Counted from the first letter of the stretch, positions 33,810 to 42,922 are shown. The stretch: 56,005 bases of DNA from Arcobacter sp. (GCA_003252105.1 QKDL01000032.1:1-56005), one strand, 5' to 3'. A program made the numbers and translations. The notes: generated from the letters alone by a model not told the origin.

Positions 33810-34232
33810 TTAGTTTATTGTATTTAAGATAAAAGTACTAGTATCAAAAATACCTTTTTTATATTTGAATTCATTTTCGATAAAATCAAAATTATTTGTG
33901 AATATAGAAAAAATTTCAAATTCACAATCTTTTTTATATAAGGTTTTTAATAATTCTATTATTGTAAAGGGTGAGATATGATGACTAAGATTAGAGTTTA
34001 AAGATTTTTCTAAACTACAAGCAAGAGCATATGGGGTTTGATTTGAAAAGGTTGCATCTATAAATATAATTTTTTTTACATCTAATAGTTCCAAACAAAG
34101 TTCAGGAGTTAATTGGAATAAGGAGATAAGTTTTGTATTTGCTAAAGAGAAGTCTTGAAGTTTTTTTATAACTTCAAGACCAAATCCATCTTCACCTCTT
34201 AAACTATTTCCATATCCAATTATATAAGTTAT
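33810..34232 (-). CDS. hoxW: HoxW-type hydrogenase maturation protease with apparent ATA start
   Basis: A 140-residue endopeptidase of the HyaD/HybD/HoxW family that cleaves the C-terminal tail of the [NiFe] large subunit after nickel insertion. The conserved N-terminal motif IIGYGNSLRGEDGFG (nickel-binding Glu/Asp) is encoded intact from 34220 on, and IIFIDAT follows. No ATG, GTG or TTG lies in frame before this motif; the first is a TTG at 34094, which would delete it. The best start is ATA at 34232-34230, five bases after AGGAG and one base after the hoxH stop. A genuine ATA start, a point mutation of ATG, or a sequencing error are the options. Confidence 0.8.
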   Translation of the reverse strand: MTYIIGYGNSLRGEDGFGLEVIKKLQDFSLANTKLISLFQLTPELCLELLDVKKIIFIDATFSNQTPYALACSLEKSLNSNLSHHISPFTIIELLKTLYKKDCEFEIFSIFTNNFDFIENEFKYKKGIFDTSTFILNTIN

Positions 34233-34233
34233 A

Positions 34234-35664
34234 TTAACTCCTTTTTATTGTTTTTATAATATTTTTATTAAAATCTCTAATTTCTATGTTTGATGAAACT
34301 ATACCTAATGCATGAGTTGAACAACTCAAACATGGGTCAAAACATCTAATAACAGCTTCAACTCTATTTAATGCTCCATCTTTTATATCATTTCCATCAA
34401 CAAAAGTTTGAGCTACTTGTTTTACCCCTGCATTCATAGCAAGGTTGTTATTTCCTGTAGCAATGATTAGATTTACACCAGTTATTATACCACTATTTGA
34501 AACCTCATAATCATGAAACAAGGTACCTCTAGGAGCTTCTGAACAACCTACAGCTCTATTTCTATTTATATCGGCATGAGCTCTGATATTCTCTTCTAAA
34601 GTTTGAGGTTCATTTAGTAACTGCTCAATTCTTTCTATACAATAGATTATCTCTATAAGTCTTGCATAGTGGTAGTAAAATGAGTTTAATACTGGTTTTC
34701 CATTGTTTAGATTTTTAAATCTTTCAAACTCTTCATCAGCTAGTGGTGTTCCACAAGCATCTACTACATTTAATCTGGCAAGTGGTCCCACTCTATACAT
34801 ACCTTGTGGATAACCAAGAGGTTTATAGTATGGAGATTTTAGATAACTATCCTCTTCAACAGCTTCACCAATAAACTCTTTATAGTTTTTTGGTTCAAGT
34901 TTATCAGCTACAATATTTCCATTTGAATCGACAAATCTTAATAATCCATCATAGTGTTCAAGATTTCCTTTTTTGTTTATAAGACCCATAAATAGCGATT
35001 CAAAATTTGCAAATGAGTTTATCTCTTTTTCAAATTTATGTAATGAATTAGTAAATAGATTTAAAGCCTCTTTTGCTATATCAAGGGCTTCTGGGATTTG
35101 AGCTAAGATTTTTTCTTTTGTTTCAGCTGTGATTGCATGACTAACTCCCCCTGGGACTATCCATGTTGGATGGATTCTTTTTCCCCCAAGTGTTTCGATG
35201 ATTTTTTGTCCAAATGCTCTAAGGGCAATACCTTTTTTTGCTAAATCTGGATAATCTTTCATCATTTTAAAGATATTTCTATCCTCAGGTTTTGCATCAA
35301 AACCATAAAGAAAATCTGGACTACTTAAATGAAAAAAGTTTAAGGCATGTGATTGTGTTATTTGTGCTAGATTTATTATTCTTCTTAAGTTTCTAGCTGC
35401 TTTTGGAGGTCTTACCGCCAGTAGTTCATCACAAGCTTTTGATGAAGAGATTTCATGACTAACTGGACATATACCGCAAGTTCTAGCTGTCAGTGCTGGC
35501 ATCTCTGTATAAGGTCTTCCTTCACAAATCTTTTCAAAACCTCTATATTGGGTTACATGGATTTTTGCATCTTGTACTTTTTTATTTTCATCTAAATCAA
35601 TTGTGATTTTAGCATGACCTTCTATTCTAGTAACTGGTTCTATAACTATAGTTTCTTTACTCAT
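34234..35664 (-). CDS. hoxH: HoxH, [NiFe] hydrogenase large subunit
   Basis: Carries the NiFe active site of a group 3, NAD-linked hydrogenase. The 476-residue protein has the N-terminal nickel motif RTCGICPVSH, the EPVTRIEGHAKI start, and the C-terminal DPCLSCSTHALG. Residues after the His form a tail of about 24 that the maturation protease would remove. The end SNIEIRDFNKNIIKTIKRS is consistent with a precursor. It lies between hoxY and hoxW, in the order usual for hoxEFUYH(W). Confidence 0.94.
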   Translation of the reverse strand: MSKETIVIEPVTRIEGHAKITIDLDENKKVQDAKIHVTQYRGFEKICEGRPYTEMPALTARTCGICPVSHEISSSKACDELLAVRPPKAARNLRRIINLAQITQSHALNFFHLSSPDFLYGFDAKPEDRNIFKMMKDYPDLAKKGIALRAFGQKIIETLGGKRIHPTWIVPGGVSHAITAETKEKILAQIPEALDIAKEALNLFTNSLHKFEKEINSFANFESLFMGLINKKGNLEHYDGLLRFVDSNGNIVADKLEPKNYKEFIGEAVEEDSYLKSPYYKPLGYPQGMYRVGPLARLNVVDACGTPLADEEFERFKNLNNGKPVLNSFYYHYARLIEIIYCIERIEQLLNEPQTLEENIRAHADINRNRAVGCSEAPRGTLFHDYEVSNSGIITGVNLIIATGNNNLAMNAGVKQVAQTFVDGNDIKDGALNRVEAVIRCFDPCLSCSTHALGIVSSNIEIRDFNKNIIKTIKRS

Positions 35665-35673
35665 CTTTTTCCC

Positions 35674-36210
35674 TTACAGTCCAAATCTTGTGTATTTGCT
35701 AACATCAACTTCAACTCCTGTAATAATCCCTTTAATAACTTCATATATCGCATCAGCAGGAGTAGGGCAACCTGGTACAAAATAGTCTATATCTATTGCT
35801 TCATTTAGAGGGATTACTTTATCAAGTAGTTTAGGAACTATTTTATCTGGGTATTTACCTTTATTGAAATCTGCCAAATCAAAGTAACCTTTTTCTAAAA
35901 CGGCATTTGTTCCTGCTAGATTTTTCATAGCTGAGATGTTTCCAGTAATAGCACAATCTCCCAAAGCTAATATCTTTTTAGAGTTTTTTCTAATCTTTTT
36001 GATGATTTTTATATCATGGTCTGTACTTAAAGCACCTTCAACTATAAATAAATCTACGCTTTCAGGGATATCTTTTGCATCCACATAAGGGCTATATACT
36101 ACATCCATATATTGTGCTAATTCAATCAATCTTTCATCCATATCTAAAAAAGACATGTGACATCCTGAACATCCATCAAGCCATATTGTTCCAACTTTTA
36201 TTTTAACCAT
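35674..36210 (-). CDS. hoxY: HoxY, [NiFe] hydrogenase small subunit
   Basis: The 178-residue small subunit carries one proximal [4Fe-4S] cluster, as in NAD-reducing hydrogenases, and is much shorter than small subunits of uptake enzymes. Cluster ligands are visible in WLDGCSGCHMSF, LGDCAITGN and VPGCPTPADAI. No Tat signal is present, so the enzyme is cytoplasmic. It overlaps hoxU by eight bases and is spaced nine bases from hoxH. Confidence 0.94.
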   Translation of the reverse strand: MVKIKVGTIWLDGCSGCHMSFLDMDERLIELAQYMDVVYSPYVDAKDIPESVDLFIVEGALSTDHDIKIIKKIRKNSKKILALGDCAITGNISAMKNLAGTNAVLEKGYFDLADFNKGKYPDKIVPKLLDKVIPLNEAIDIDYFVPGCPTPADAIYEVIKGIITGVEVDVSKYTRFGL

Positions 36211-36925
36211 TGTTTTTCCTTGCTTGAATTAGATTTGTTACAATTGTTTTTTTCTTTATCATCTCAGTTGCACTAACACCTTTTTCAAATAAAGCTCCTG
36301 TTGGACAAACTTGCACACATTTACCACAACTTGTACAACTTTGACTTTCACTCCAAGGTTCATCCATATCGTGAATAATCTTTGCATCAATTCCACGTCC
36401 AAAAATATCAAGTGCATGTGCCCCTTCAACTTCATCACAAACCCTAACGCATCTAGTACATAAGATACATCTGTTTGGGTCATATATATAGTCTTTGTGT
36501 GAAGCATCTATATCAAACTGTTTATGCACATAAGGTACATGACTATGTTCAAGTCCTAATTCAATAGCTTGGTCTTGTAATTCACAATTTCCATTTGATA
36601 CACATACACTACAAGTGTGAGTTCTTTCTGCAAATATCATAGATAAAATCATTTTTCTATGAGATTTAAGTCTATCTGAATTTGTGATAACTTCCATCCC
36701 TTCTTTGATTTTAGAAGTACATGCAGGGATAAGTTTATTACTACCACTTGTCTCAATTAGACACATTCTACAAGCTCCAACACAACTTAATCCTTCCAAA
36801 TAACAAAGTGTTGGGATTTTTATTCCATGTTCATTTGCAACTTCTAGGATAGTTGAGTTTGATTTTCCTGTTACATCAATACCATCAATTTTAAAGGTTT
36901 TTACTCTAACTTTTTCTTTAATCAT
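36203..36925 (-). CDS. hoxU: HoxU, iron-sulfur subunit of the diaphorase module
   Basis: A 240-residue NuoG-N-like electron-transfer subunit. The 2Fe-2S ferredoxin domain has TLCYLEGLSCVGACRMCLIE, then the Cys-rich HTCSVCVSNGNCELQ. Two 4Fe-4S motifs follow: CILCTRCVRVC and CTSCGKCVQVCPTGAL. I choose the ATG at 36925, with AAGGGA six to seven bases upstream and an eight-base overlap with hoxF, instead of an earlier in-frame ATG at 36955 inside hoxF. It links HoxF flavin to the hydrogenase clusters. Confidence 0.93.
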   Translation of the reverse strand: MIKEKVRVKTFKIDGIDVTGKSNSTILEVANEHGIKIPTLCYLEGLSCVGACRMCLIETSGSNKLIPACTSKIKEGMEVITNSDRLKSHRKMILSMIFAERTHTCSVCVSNGNCELQDQAIELGLEHSHVPYVHKQFDIDASHKDYIYDPNRCILCTRCVRVCDEVEGAHALDIFGRGIDAKIIHDMDEPWSESQSCTSCGKCVQVCPTGALFEKGVSATEMIKKKTIVTNLIQARKNNG

Positions 36926-38537
36926 TACAAATCCCTTCCAAATACTCTTTCTCAAAATATTTTATAGTACTTAATACTGGGTTTGGTGCTGTTTGACCAA
37001 GTCCGCAAAGGCTACTATCTTTTACCACATGACATAAATCTTTTAATAATTCAAAATCACTAGGAGTTGCAGTTTTTGCAATAAATTTATCTAATAAATC
37101 TCTAAGTTCTGTTGTTCCAACTCTACATGGTACACATTTTCCGCAAGATTCGCTTTGACAAAAGTCCATAAAAAATCTTGCTACTTCTACCATATTTGAA
37201 TCCTCATCCATTACGATAAGTCCACCACTTCCCATAATTGAACCAATTTTTTTCAATGAATCATAATCTACAGGGATATCTAACATACTATCTGGGATGC
37301 AACCACCACTAGGTCCCCCAGTTTGTATTGCTTTTAATTTTTTCTTACCTGTTGGACCACCACCAATGTCATATATTAACTCTTTTAAAGTTATACCCAT
37401 TGGAATCTCTACAAGTCCAGTGTTTTTTATATGTCCAGATAAAGCAAATACTTTAGTTCCTGTTGAAGTAGGAGTTCCTATTTTACTAAACCATTCTCCT
37501 CCATTTCTAATAATAGAAGCAATATTTGCAAAAGTTTCTACATTATTTAAAACTGTTGGTTCTTTCCAAAGTCCATAATCACTCAAGTGTGGTGGTTTTT
37601 GTCTTGGATTTCCTCTATTTCCTTCTATTGAAGCAATTAAAGAGGTAGCCTCTCCACAAACAAAAGCCCCACCACCTAGTCTAACTTCTAAATCAAAACT
37701 GAAACCACTATTTGCTATTTGAGTTCCAAGAATTCCTTTTTTTGTAGCTTGTTTGATAGCTTTATTTATTTTTTCAACTGCTATTGGGTATTCGGCTCTT
37801 ATATAAACATAACCTTTACTTGCTCCACAGGCATATCCAGCAATCGCCATCCCTTCAATAACTTTATGTGGATCTGCTTCCATTACCGCTCTATCCATAA
37901 AAGCTCCTGGGTCTCCCTCATCGCCATTACATACTATATATTTTTGGTCACTTTCAACTTTTGATACAGTTTCCCATTTTAATCCTGTTGGATAACCTCC
38001 ACCACCACGACCTCTTAAACCACTTATTTTAATCTCTTCAATAACTTCATGGGGTGTTAACTCTTCTAAACAAGTATAAAGAGCCAAGTATCCATCGTGA
38101 GCTATATAATCATCTATATCATTTGGGTCTATGATTCCTGCATTTTCCAATACAATCTTTTTCTGTTTTGTAAAAAATGGTTGAGATATATCACATTTTT
38201 TCTCTTGTAGAGGGGTTTGTGTATTTAGTGTATCAACAAACTTATCTGCTTGATTTGATTCAACTTTACTATATATAGATTCTCTATCACCTACTTTATG
38301 ATAGTGAGATACCATAATAGCTTCAGAACAAAGTCCATTACATCCAACCCCTTTTACTCTACATTTTTTATCTAGCTCTGCATCTTTTACTTGTTTGCTC
38401 AAATCTTTTAGAAAGTCATTTGAACCTAAAGCTGCACAAGAGCTTCCTATACAAACTCTAAGCTCTTCGTGGGCATTTCTATTTAAATCTTTTCTTTTTT
38501 CAGCAATTTGCTTTAATTCTTCAATTGAGTTAATCAT
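36918..38537 (-). CDS. hoxF: HoxF, NAD-binding flavoprotein subunit
   Basis: A 539-residue NuoF-like subunit with FMN, NAD and iron-sulfur sites. An N-terminal thioredoxin-like 2Fe-2S domain shows CIGSSCAALGS and VGCNGLC. The core has GLRGRGGGGYPTGLKW (NADH/FMN loop), CNGDEGDPGAFMDR and GAFVCGEATSLI. The C-terminal 4Fe-4S motif is SESCGKCVPCRVGT with a later CGLGQ. It exchanges electrons with NAD(H). It overlaps hoxE by eight bases and hoxU by eight bases. Confidence 0.94.
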   Translation of the reverse strand: MINSIEELKQIAEKRKDLNRNAHEELRVCIGSSCAALGSNDFLKDLSKQVKDAELDKKCRVKGVGCNGLCSEAIMVSHYHKVGDRESIYSKVESNQADKFVDTLNTQTPLQEKKCDISQPFFTKQKKIVLENAGIIDPNDIDDYIAHDGYLALYTCLEELTPHEVIEEIKISGLRGRGGGGYPTGLKWETVSKVESDQKYIVCNGDEGDPGAFMDRAVMEADPHKVIEGMAIAGYACGASKGYVYIRAEYPIAVEKINKAIKQATKKGILGTQIANSGFSFDLEVRLGGGAFVCGEATSLIASIEGNRGNPRQKPPHLSDYGLWKEPTVLNNVETFANIASIIRNGGEWFSKIGTPTSTGTKVFALSGHIKNTGLVEIPMGITLKELIYDIGGGPTGKKKLKAIQTGGPSGGCIPDSMLDIPVDYDSLKKIGSIMGSGGLIVMDEDSNMVEVARFFMDFCQSESCGKCVPCRVGTTELRDLLDKFIAKTATPSDFELLKDLCHVVKDSSLCGLGQTAPNPVLSTIKYFEKEYLEGICND

Positions 38538-39024
38538 CTAATAACCCCTTTAATTCTTCAATTGATTGTTCTAAACCTAAATTACCAATTGGTTTATTAT
38601 CATATATGGCTATTGGAGCTAAAGAACATGAACCAACACATCTTGCACTTATCAATGATATAAGATTGTCTTTTGTTGTTTCTCCAGCTTTTATTCCAAA
38701 CTTCTCTTCCATTTTTGCCAAAATTTTGTCTGCACCTTTTATATAACAGGCTGTTCCCATGCAAACAACTACAGTATGTTTCCCTTTTGGTTTAAGTCTA
38801 AAAAAGTGGTAAAAAGTAGCAACACCATAAACCTTTGAATAAGGCAATTTAAGTCTTCTTGCCACAAATTTTAGAGTTTCATTTTCTAAATATCCAAATG
38901 TCTCTTGAGCAGTATGTAAAGTTTCAATTAAAGCACTTCTGTCATAATTGAGCTTTTTCATAGTCTTTTCAACCATTTTATATCTGGCATCACTTTTATA
39001 TCGGTCATCAGATTGAACAATCAT
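38530..39024 (-). CDS. hoxE: HoxE, 2Fe-2S subunit
   Basis: A 164-residue NuoE-like subunit, the first gene of the hydrogenase operon. The thioredoxin-like domain holds the four cluster cysteines in VVCMGTACYIKGADKIL and ARCVGSCSLAPIAIYDN. An N-terminal helical bundle has LIETLHTAQETFGYL and VYGVATFYHFF. I prefer ATG at 39024, eight bases after AAAGGA, over the TTG two codons earlier. Its presence separates HoxEFUYH from plain HoxFUYH enzymes. Confidence 0.92.
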   Translation of the reverse strand: MIVQSDDRYKSDARYKMVEKTMKKLNYDRSALIETLHTAQETFGYLENETLKFVARRLKLPYSKVYGVATFYHFFRLKPKGKHTVVVCMGTACYIKGADKILAKMEEKFGIKAGETTKDNLISLISARCVGSCSLAPIAIYDNKPIGNLGLEQSIEELKGLLDD

Positions 39025-39200
39025 AGGCAAATTCCTTTAAGTTTTTATGTAATGATATAACTTATTTTTAGATTATACATTATAAACTTAACAAATAGAT
39101 TACATAAGTTGTATTGATAAGCAACAATTTGTAATTTTTTTTATAATATTGCATTTAAGCTTTTTGCGATAAAATTTTTAAAATTAAAAAAGGAATTATT

Positions 39201-39716
39201 ATGCCATTATTGGACTCATTTAGAGTAGATCATACAATTATGCCAGCACCAGCAGTAAGAGTTGCAAAAACTATGAAATCACCCTCAGGAGATGTTATTA
39301 CAGTATTTGATTTAAGATTTTATGCACCAAATAAAGATATGATGGATGAAAAAGGTATCCATACATTAGAACATCTTTTTGCAGGATTTATTAGAGAACA
39401 TTTGAATTCAGATACAGTAGAGATTATAGATGTATCTCCTATGGGATGTAGAACAGGTTTTTATATGAGTTTATTAGGAAATCCTGATGAAAAAACTGTA
39501 GCAAAAGCTTGGAAAGAGGCTATGGAAGATGTACTAAAAGTAAAATCACAAAATGATATTCCAGAATTAAATGAGTATCAATGTGGAACATGCAATATGC
39601 ACTCACTTGAAAACGCAAAAAAAATTGCACAAGATATCTTAAGTCATGAGATTGGTGTAATGGATAATAAAGAGCTTTATCTATCAGATGAAAAACTTGC
39701 AAGTTTAGGAAACTAA
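39201..39716 (+). CDS. luxS: S-ribosylhomocysteine lyase LuxS
   Basis: Cleaves S-ribosylhomocysteine to homocysteine and DPD, the autoinducer-2 precursor, in the activated methyl cycle. The 171-residue protein has the Fe/Zn ligands in [12 protein letters not shown] and the Cys in QCGTCNMHS, plus [18 protein letters not shown] -10 box lies about 30 bases before the start, and AAAGGA precedes the ATG. Its homocysteine product is the substrate of MetH, whose gene lies further right in the window. Confidence 0.97.
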   Translation: MPLLDSFRVDHTIMPAPAVRVAKTMKSPSGDVITVFDLRFYAPNKDMMDEKGIHTLEHLFAGFIREHLNSDTVEIIDVSPMGCRTGFYMSLLGNPDEKTVAKAWKEAMEDVLKVKSQNDIPELNEYQCGTCNMHSLENAKKIAQDILSHEIGVMDNKELYLSDEKLASLGN

Positions 39717-40178
39717 TTGGAAAAAGAGTTAAAACTTTTTAAAGATTTATTTCAACCTTTTCCTAATATATCAATATTACATATAAATAATGGGGCAAGA
39801 TTTATAGATGCCCCAATAAAAGAAGTTGTAGATTTTTTGGATGGCAATTTAGAATATATTGAATTTAGAGAAGAAAAATCAGCACGAATAAAAGCAACAG
39901 CCAGAGAATACGAGTATATAGTTTTAAGTGATATATTATCGTACTGTCCAAATAAAGATAAGATTTTAAAACTAATGTACAAAGCCTTGGAAAACTCTGC
40001 AAATATTATAGTTTTGGAAAAAAAGTTAAATAACAATATGGATGAGGTAAAACAACTACTTGATGAAAGACAACTACTTGATGAAAGCTCATTTGTAGCA
40101 ATAAATCATATAGACCTTTTTGAAGAATATAATCTTATCACTGCCAAAAAACTTCATATGTGGGGTAGTGGCTTATAA
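39717..40178 (+). CDS. Methyltransferase-like hypothetical protein after luxS
   Basis: A 153-residue protein starting at TTG one base past the luxS stop, with AGGA upstream. EYEYIVLSDILSYCPNKDK and ALENSANIIVLEKK resemble the middle and late strands of a class I methyltransferase, but no glycine-rich SAM motif is seen, so it may be a truncated or non-catalytic relative. An exact 18-bp tandem duplication at 40052-40087 gives LLDERQLLDE in the protein. The coupling to luxS suggests a link with the methyl cycle; the function is unknown. Confidence 0.7.
   Translation: MEKELKLFKDLFQPFPNISILHINNGARFIDAPIKEVVDFLDGNLEYIEFREEKSARIKATAREYEYIVLSDILSYCPNKDKILKLMYKALENSANIIVLEKKLNNNMDEVKQLLDERQLLDESSFVAINHIDLFEEYNLITAKKLHMWGSGL
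40052..40087 (+). repeat. Exact 18-bp tandem duplication inside a gene
   Basis: Bases 40052-40069 and 40070-40087 are identical and in frame, adding six residues. It looks like a recent slippage product. Confidence 0.9.
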
Positions 40179-40298
40179 TATCTTTTATCTATTATAAAAT
40201 GAATTAATTATTTTCTTATTTTATTTAATATAGAAACTTTTTAGAGACTAATTATAGATAGAATTATTTTTTTAATTTTAATCATAGTGTGAATATAA

Positions 40299-42092
40299 AT
40301 GGGTAAAAAAATAAGAGTTTTATTTGTAGAAGATGAAGAGATAAGTAGAAAAAAGATTTCTGATATATTAACAAAAGAAAATGATATAGATTTAGTAACT
40401 GCAAAAAATGGTTTAGAAGGCTTAGAACTTTATAAAGAATATAGACCTCATGTAATTATCACTGATATAAATATCCCAGAACTTGATGGACTGGCTTTAT
40501 CAAGGACAATAAAATCTATAAATAATAATTCAAAGATTATAATTTTAACAGTACAAGATGATAGTAAATATTTAAAAGAGTGTATAAAAATAAAAATTGA
40601 TGCTTTTTTGACAAAACCAATAGATTCAGAAGAGTTATTAGAAAATATTAGAGCTCTAATTCAAAATATAGATTTAGAAAAAAAGAAAAATAAACTTGAA
40701 AAACTTTTAGATGAATATAAAAAAACTGTAGATTTAAGTTCTATTGTATCAATAACTGATACTAAAGGTAAAATCAAATATGTAAATCATAAATTTGAAG
40801 ATATATCAGGATATACAAAAGAGGAATTAATAGGAAAACCACACAATGTAATCAGGCATCCTGATATGTCAAAAGATATATTTAGAGACTTATGGGAAAC
40901 AATAAAAGTAGCTAAAAAGCCATGGTATGGAAAAATTAAAAATAGAAGAAAAGATGGTTCTGCTTATTATGTTGATACAGTAATAAATCCAATTTTAGAT
41001 GAAAATGATGAGATTATAGAGTTTGTAGCAGTTAGAACTGATATTAGTGAGCATGAAGAGAGAAAAGAATTTTTAAAAAAACAATACCAAATATCATCAG
41101 AAAAATTTGATGAGGTTACGAGATTATCAAAACTATATGAAGATGCTATGGATAAAAGTTCGATTGTTATTAGAATAAGCACTGATATGAAAATCAATCA
41201 TGTGAATACACAATTTTGTAAATTAACGAAATATACAAAAGATGAACTACTTGGAAAAGATTATTCAATGTTATTGCATCCCGAAATAGATATGTTATAT
41301 ATTGAAACCATTTTTAATAAAGCAAAAAAATATGGGATTTGGAAAGGTCAATTAAAAGGTTTTACAAAAAAAGGTAAAGAGATTCATTTTACCTCTACTA
41401 TATTGCCTATTAAAGACAAAGATGAAAAAATTATTGAGTATATGGTTGTACGCAATGATATTACCCAAATCACTGAACTTCATACAGAACTAGAAGAGAC
41501 TCAAAGAGAGATAATTTATCGAATGGGTGAAATAGGTGAAACAAGATCTCAAGAAACAGGTTATCATGTGAAACGTGTAGCTGAGTATTCAAAACTACTT
41601 GCACTAAAATCAGGATTAGCAAAAGAAGAAGCAGAATTGATAAAATTAGCATCTCCTATGCATGATATAGGGAAAGTTGGTATCCCTGATTCTATATTAA
41701 ATAAACCTGCAAGACACACAGTTGAAGAATTTGAAGTTATGAAAACTCATTCTAAAATCGGTTATGAACTATTAAAAAACTCAAAAAGAGAGATACTCAA
41801 AGCTTCATCAATAATCGCATATGAACATCATGAAAAGTGGGATGGGAGTGGATATCCAAGAGGTTTAAAAGGAAATGAGATACATATTTATGCTAGAATT
41901 ACAGCAATTTGTGATGTGTTTGATGCACTAGCTCATGAAAGACCTTATAAAAAAGCTTGGGAATTAGATAGAATTATTGAATTATTGAAAGAAGAAAAAA
42001 CTAAACACTTTGACCCAAGTTTAGTAAGAATATTTTTAGAAAATCTAGATCAATTTTTAGAGATTAAAAATAAATATGAGGATATAAACTAA
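40299..42092 (+). CDS. REC-PAS-PAS-HD-GYP response regulator
   Basis: A 597-residue protein, probably a cyclic di-GMP phosphodiesterase. The receiver domain (about residues 5-120) has VEDEE, phospho-acceptor Asp56 in ITDINIP and the TKP lysine. Two PAS domains follow; the first has the aerotaxis-like HPDMSKDIFRDLW and KAKKPWYG-type WYGKIKNRRKDGS. A C-terminal HD-GYP domain has HDIGKVGIPDSIL, YEHHEKWDGSGYPRGLKG and ITAICDVFDAL, with GYP intact. The partner kinase is not adjacent; no kinase gene lies beside it in this window. Confidence 0.94.
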   Translation: MGKKIRVLFVEDEEISRKKISDILTKENDIDLVTAKNGLEGLELYKEYRPHVIITDINIPELDGLALSRTIKSINNNSKIIILTVQDDSKYLKECIKIKIDAFLTKPIDSEELLENIRALIQNIDLEKKKNKLEKLLDEYKKTVDLSSIVSITDTKGKIKYVNHKFEDISGYTKEELIGKPHNVIRHPDMSKDIFRDLWETIKVAKKPWYGKIKNRRKDGSAYYVDTVINPILDENDEIIEFVAVRTDISEHEERKEFLKKQYQISSEKFDEVTRLSKLYEDAMDKSSIVIRISTDMKINHVNTQFCKLTKYTKDELLGKDYSMLLHPEIDMLYIETIFNKAKKYGIWKGQLKGFTKKGKEIHFTSTILPIKDKDEKIIEYMVVRNDITQITELHTELEETQREIIYRMGEIGETRSQETGYHVKRVAEYSKLLALKSGLAKEEAELIKLASPMHDIGKVGIPDSILNKPARHTVEEFEVMKTHSKIGYELLKNSKREILKASSIIAYEHHEKWDGSGYPRGLKGNEIHIYARITAICDVFDALAHERPYKKAWELDRIIELLKEEKTKHFDPSLVRIFLENLDQFLEIKNKYEDIN

Positions 42093-42102
42093 AGGAATAG
42101 AT

Positions 42103-42843
42103 ATAGATAAGTTTGTAACAACAATTGATGGTTCAAAAACTCTTTATTCTACAAAATATAATCAACATTTCCACGATATAAAAACTGGCGCGATAAATGA
42201 ATCTTTACAAAAACATGTAATACCAGCTCTTTTATTCTTTGATCAAAAAACAGATCTAAATATATTAGATATATGTTTTGGAATAGGGTATAACACTTTT
42301 AGTACAATCTATTATATGAAAAAAGAAAGTCTAAATAAAAAGATAAATATCTTTACTCCAGAATTAGATTTAGAACTTGTAGACTCTTTAATAGATTTTG
42401 AATATCCAAATGAGTTTGAAGATATAAAAGATTTAATTAAAACTTTAATAAGTACAAAAAAATATAAAGATGAAAATATAACTATAGAGCTTTTTATAGG
42501 TGATGCAAGAAAATATATAAAAGGATTAAAAGATATAGATATAGTTTATCAAGATGCTTTTTCAAGTGAAGTAAATTGTGAGCTTTGGAGTGTAGAATAC
42601 TTTAAAGATATTTATAATTGTACCAGTAAAGATAGTGTTCTAACAACTTATTCAATTGCTACAAATGTAAGACTCTCTTTATATGAAGCAGGATTTGAAA
42701 TATATGAGATAAATCCAACAGGAAAGAGAAAACAAACATTAGCTTTCAAATCAAAAGTTGATATTGGTGCAAAATATATAGATATACAGCTTAAAAAACA
42801 AAGGAATAAAGAGGCTACTGCTATATATGATAAAAAACTTTAA
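42103..42843 (+). CDS. mnmD: MnmD-like tRNA mnm5s2U methyltransferase with apparent ATA start
   Basis: A 246-residue class I methyltransferase of the MnmC N-domain (DUF752) type, which methylates nm5s2U34 of tRNA. The frame holds DGSKTLYSTKYNQHFHD, the SAM motif NILDICFGIGYNTF near residue 54, VYQDAFSSEVNCELWSVEYF, and the late LYEAGFEIYE with GKRKQTL. No ATG, GTG or TTG lies in frame before the SAM motif; the first is an ATG at 42316 that would remove it. ATA at 42103 is six bases after AAAGGA and 11 bases after the preceding stop. This is the second ATA-start candidate in the window. The stand-alone form lacks the MnmC oxidase domain. Confidence 0.75.
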   Translation: MDKFVTTIDGSKTLYSTKYNQHFHDIKTGAINESLQKHVIPALLFFDQKTDLNILDICFGIGYNTFSTIYYMKKESLNKKINIFTPELDLELVDSLIDFEYPNEFEDIKDLIKTLISTKKYKDENITIELFIGDARKYIKGLKDIDIVYQDAFSSEVNCELWSVEYFKDIYNCTSKDSVLTTYSIATNVRLSLYEAGFEIYEINPTGKRKQTLAFKSKVDIGAKYIDIQLKKQRNKEATAIYDKKL

Positions 42844-42922
42844 AATATAACAAAATACAATATTTTTAATTCGAAATTGGATTTTCTGTTATAGTTTTGT
42901 AAATCTAATATTAGGGAATAAT

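Noticed and set aside
33810..34094. A 94-residue protein starting at TTG 34094
   Set aside because: It would lack the conserved N-terminal motif of hydrogenase maturation proteases, which is encoded in frame just upstream. I annotate the longer frame from ATA 34232.
36926..36955. Upstream ATG for hoxU at 36955
   Set aside because: It lies inside hoxF, adds ten residues not typical of the family and lacks a good ribosome-binding site compared with ATG 36925.
39045..39107. Inverted repeat TTATGTAAT / ATTACATAA between hoxE and luxS
   Set aside because: Arms are only nine bases, AT-rich and 45 bases apart, which is expected by chance in this composition. A regulator site cannot be claimed.
42316..42843. 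A 175-residue methyltransferase starting at ATG 42316
   Set aside because: The start lies after the SAM-binding motif, which is intact upstream in the same frame, so the gene must begin earlier.
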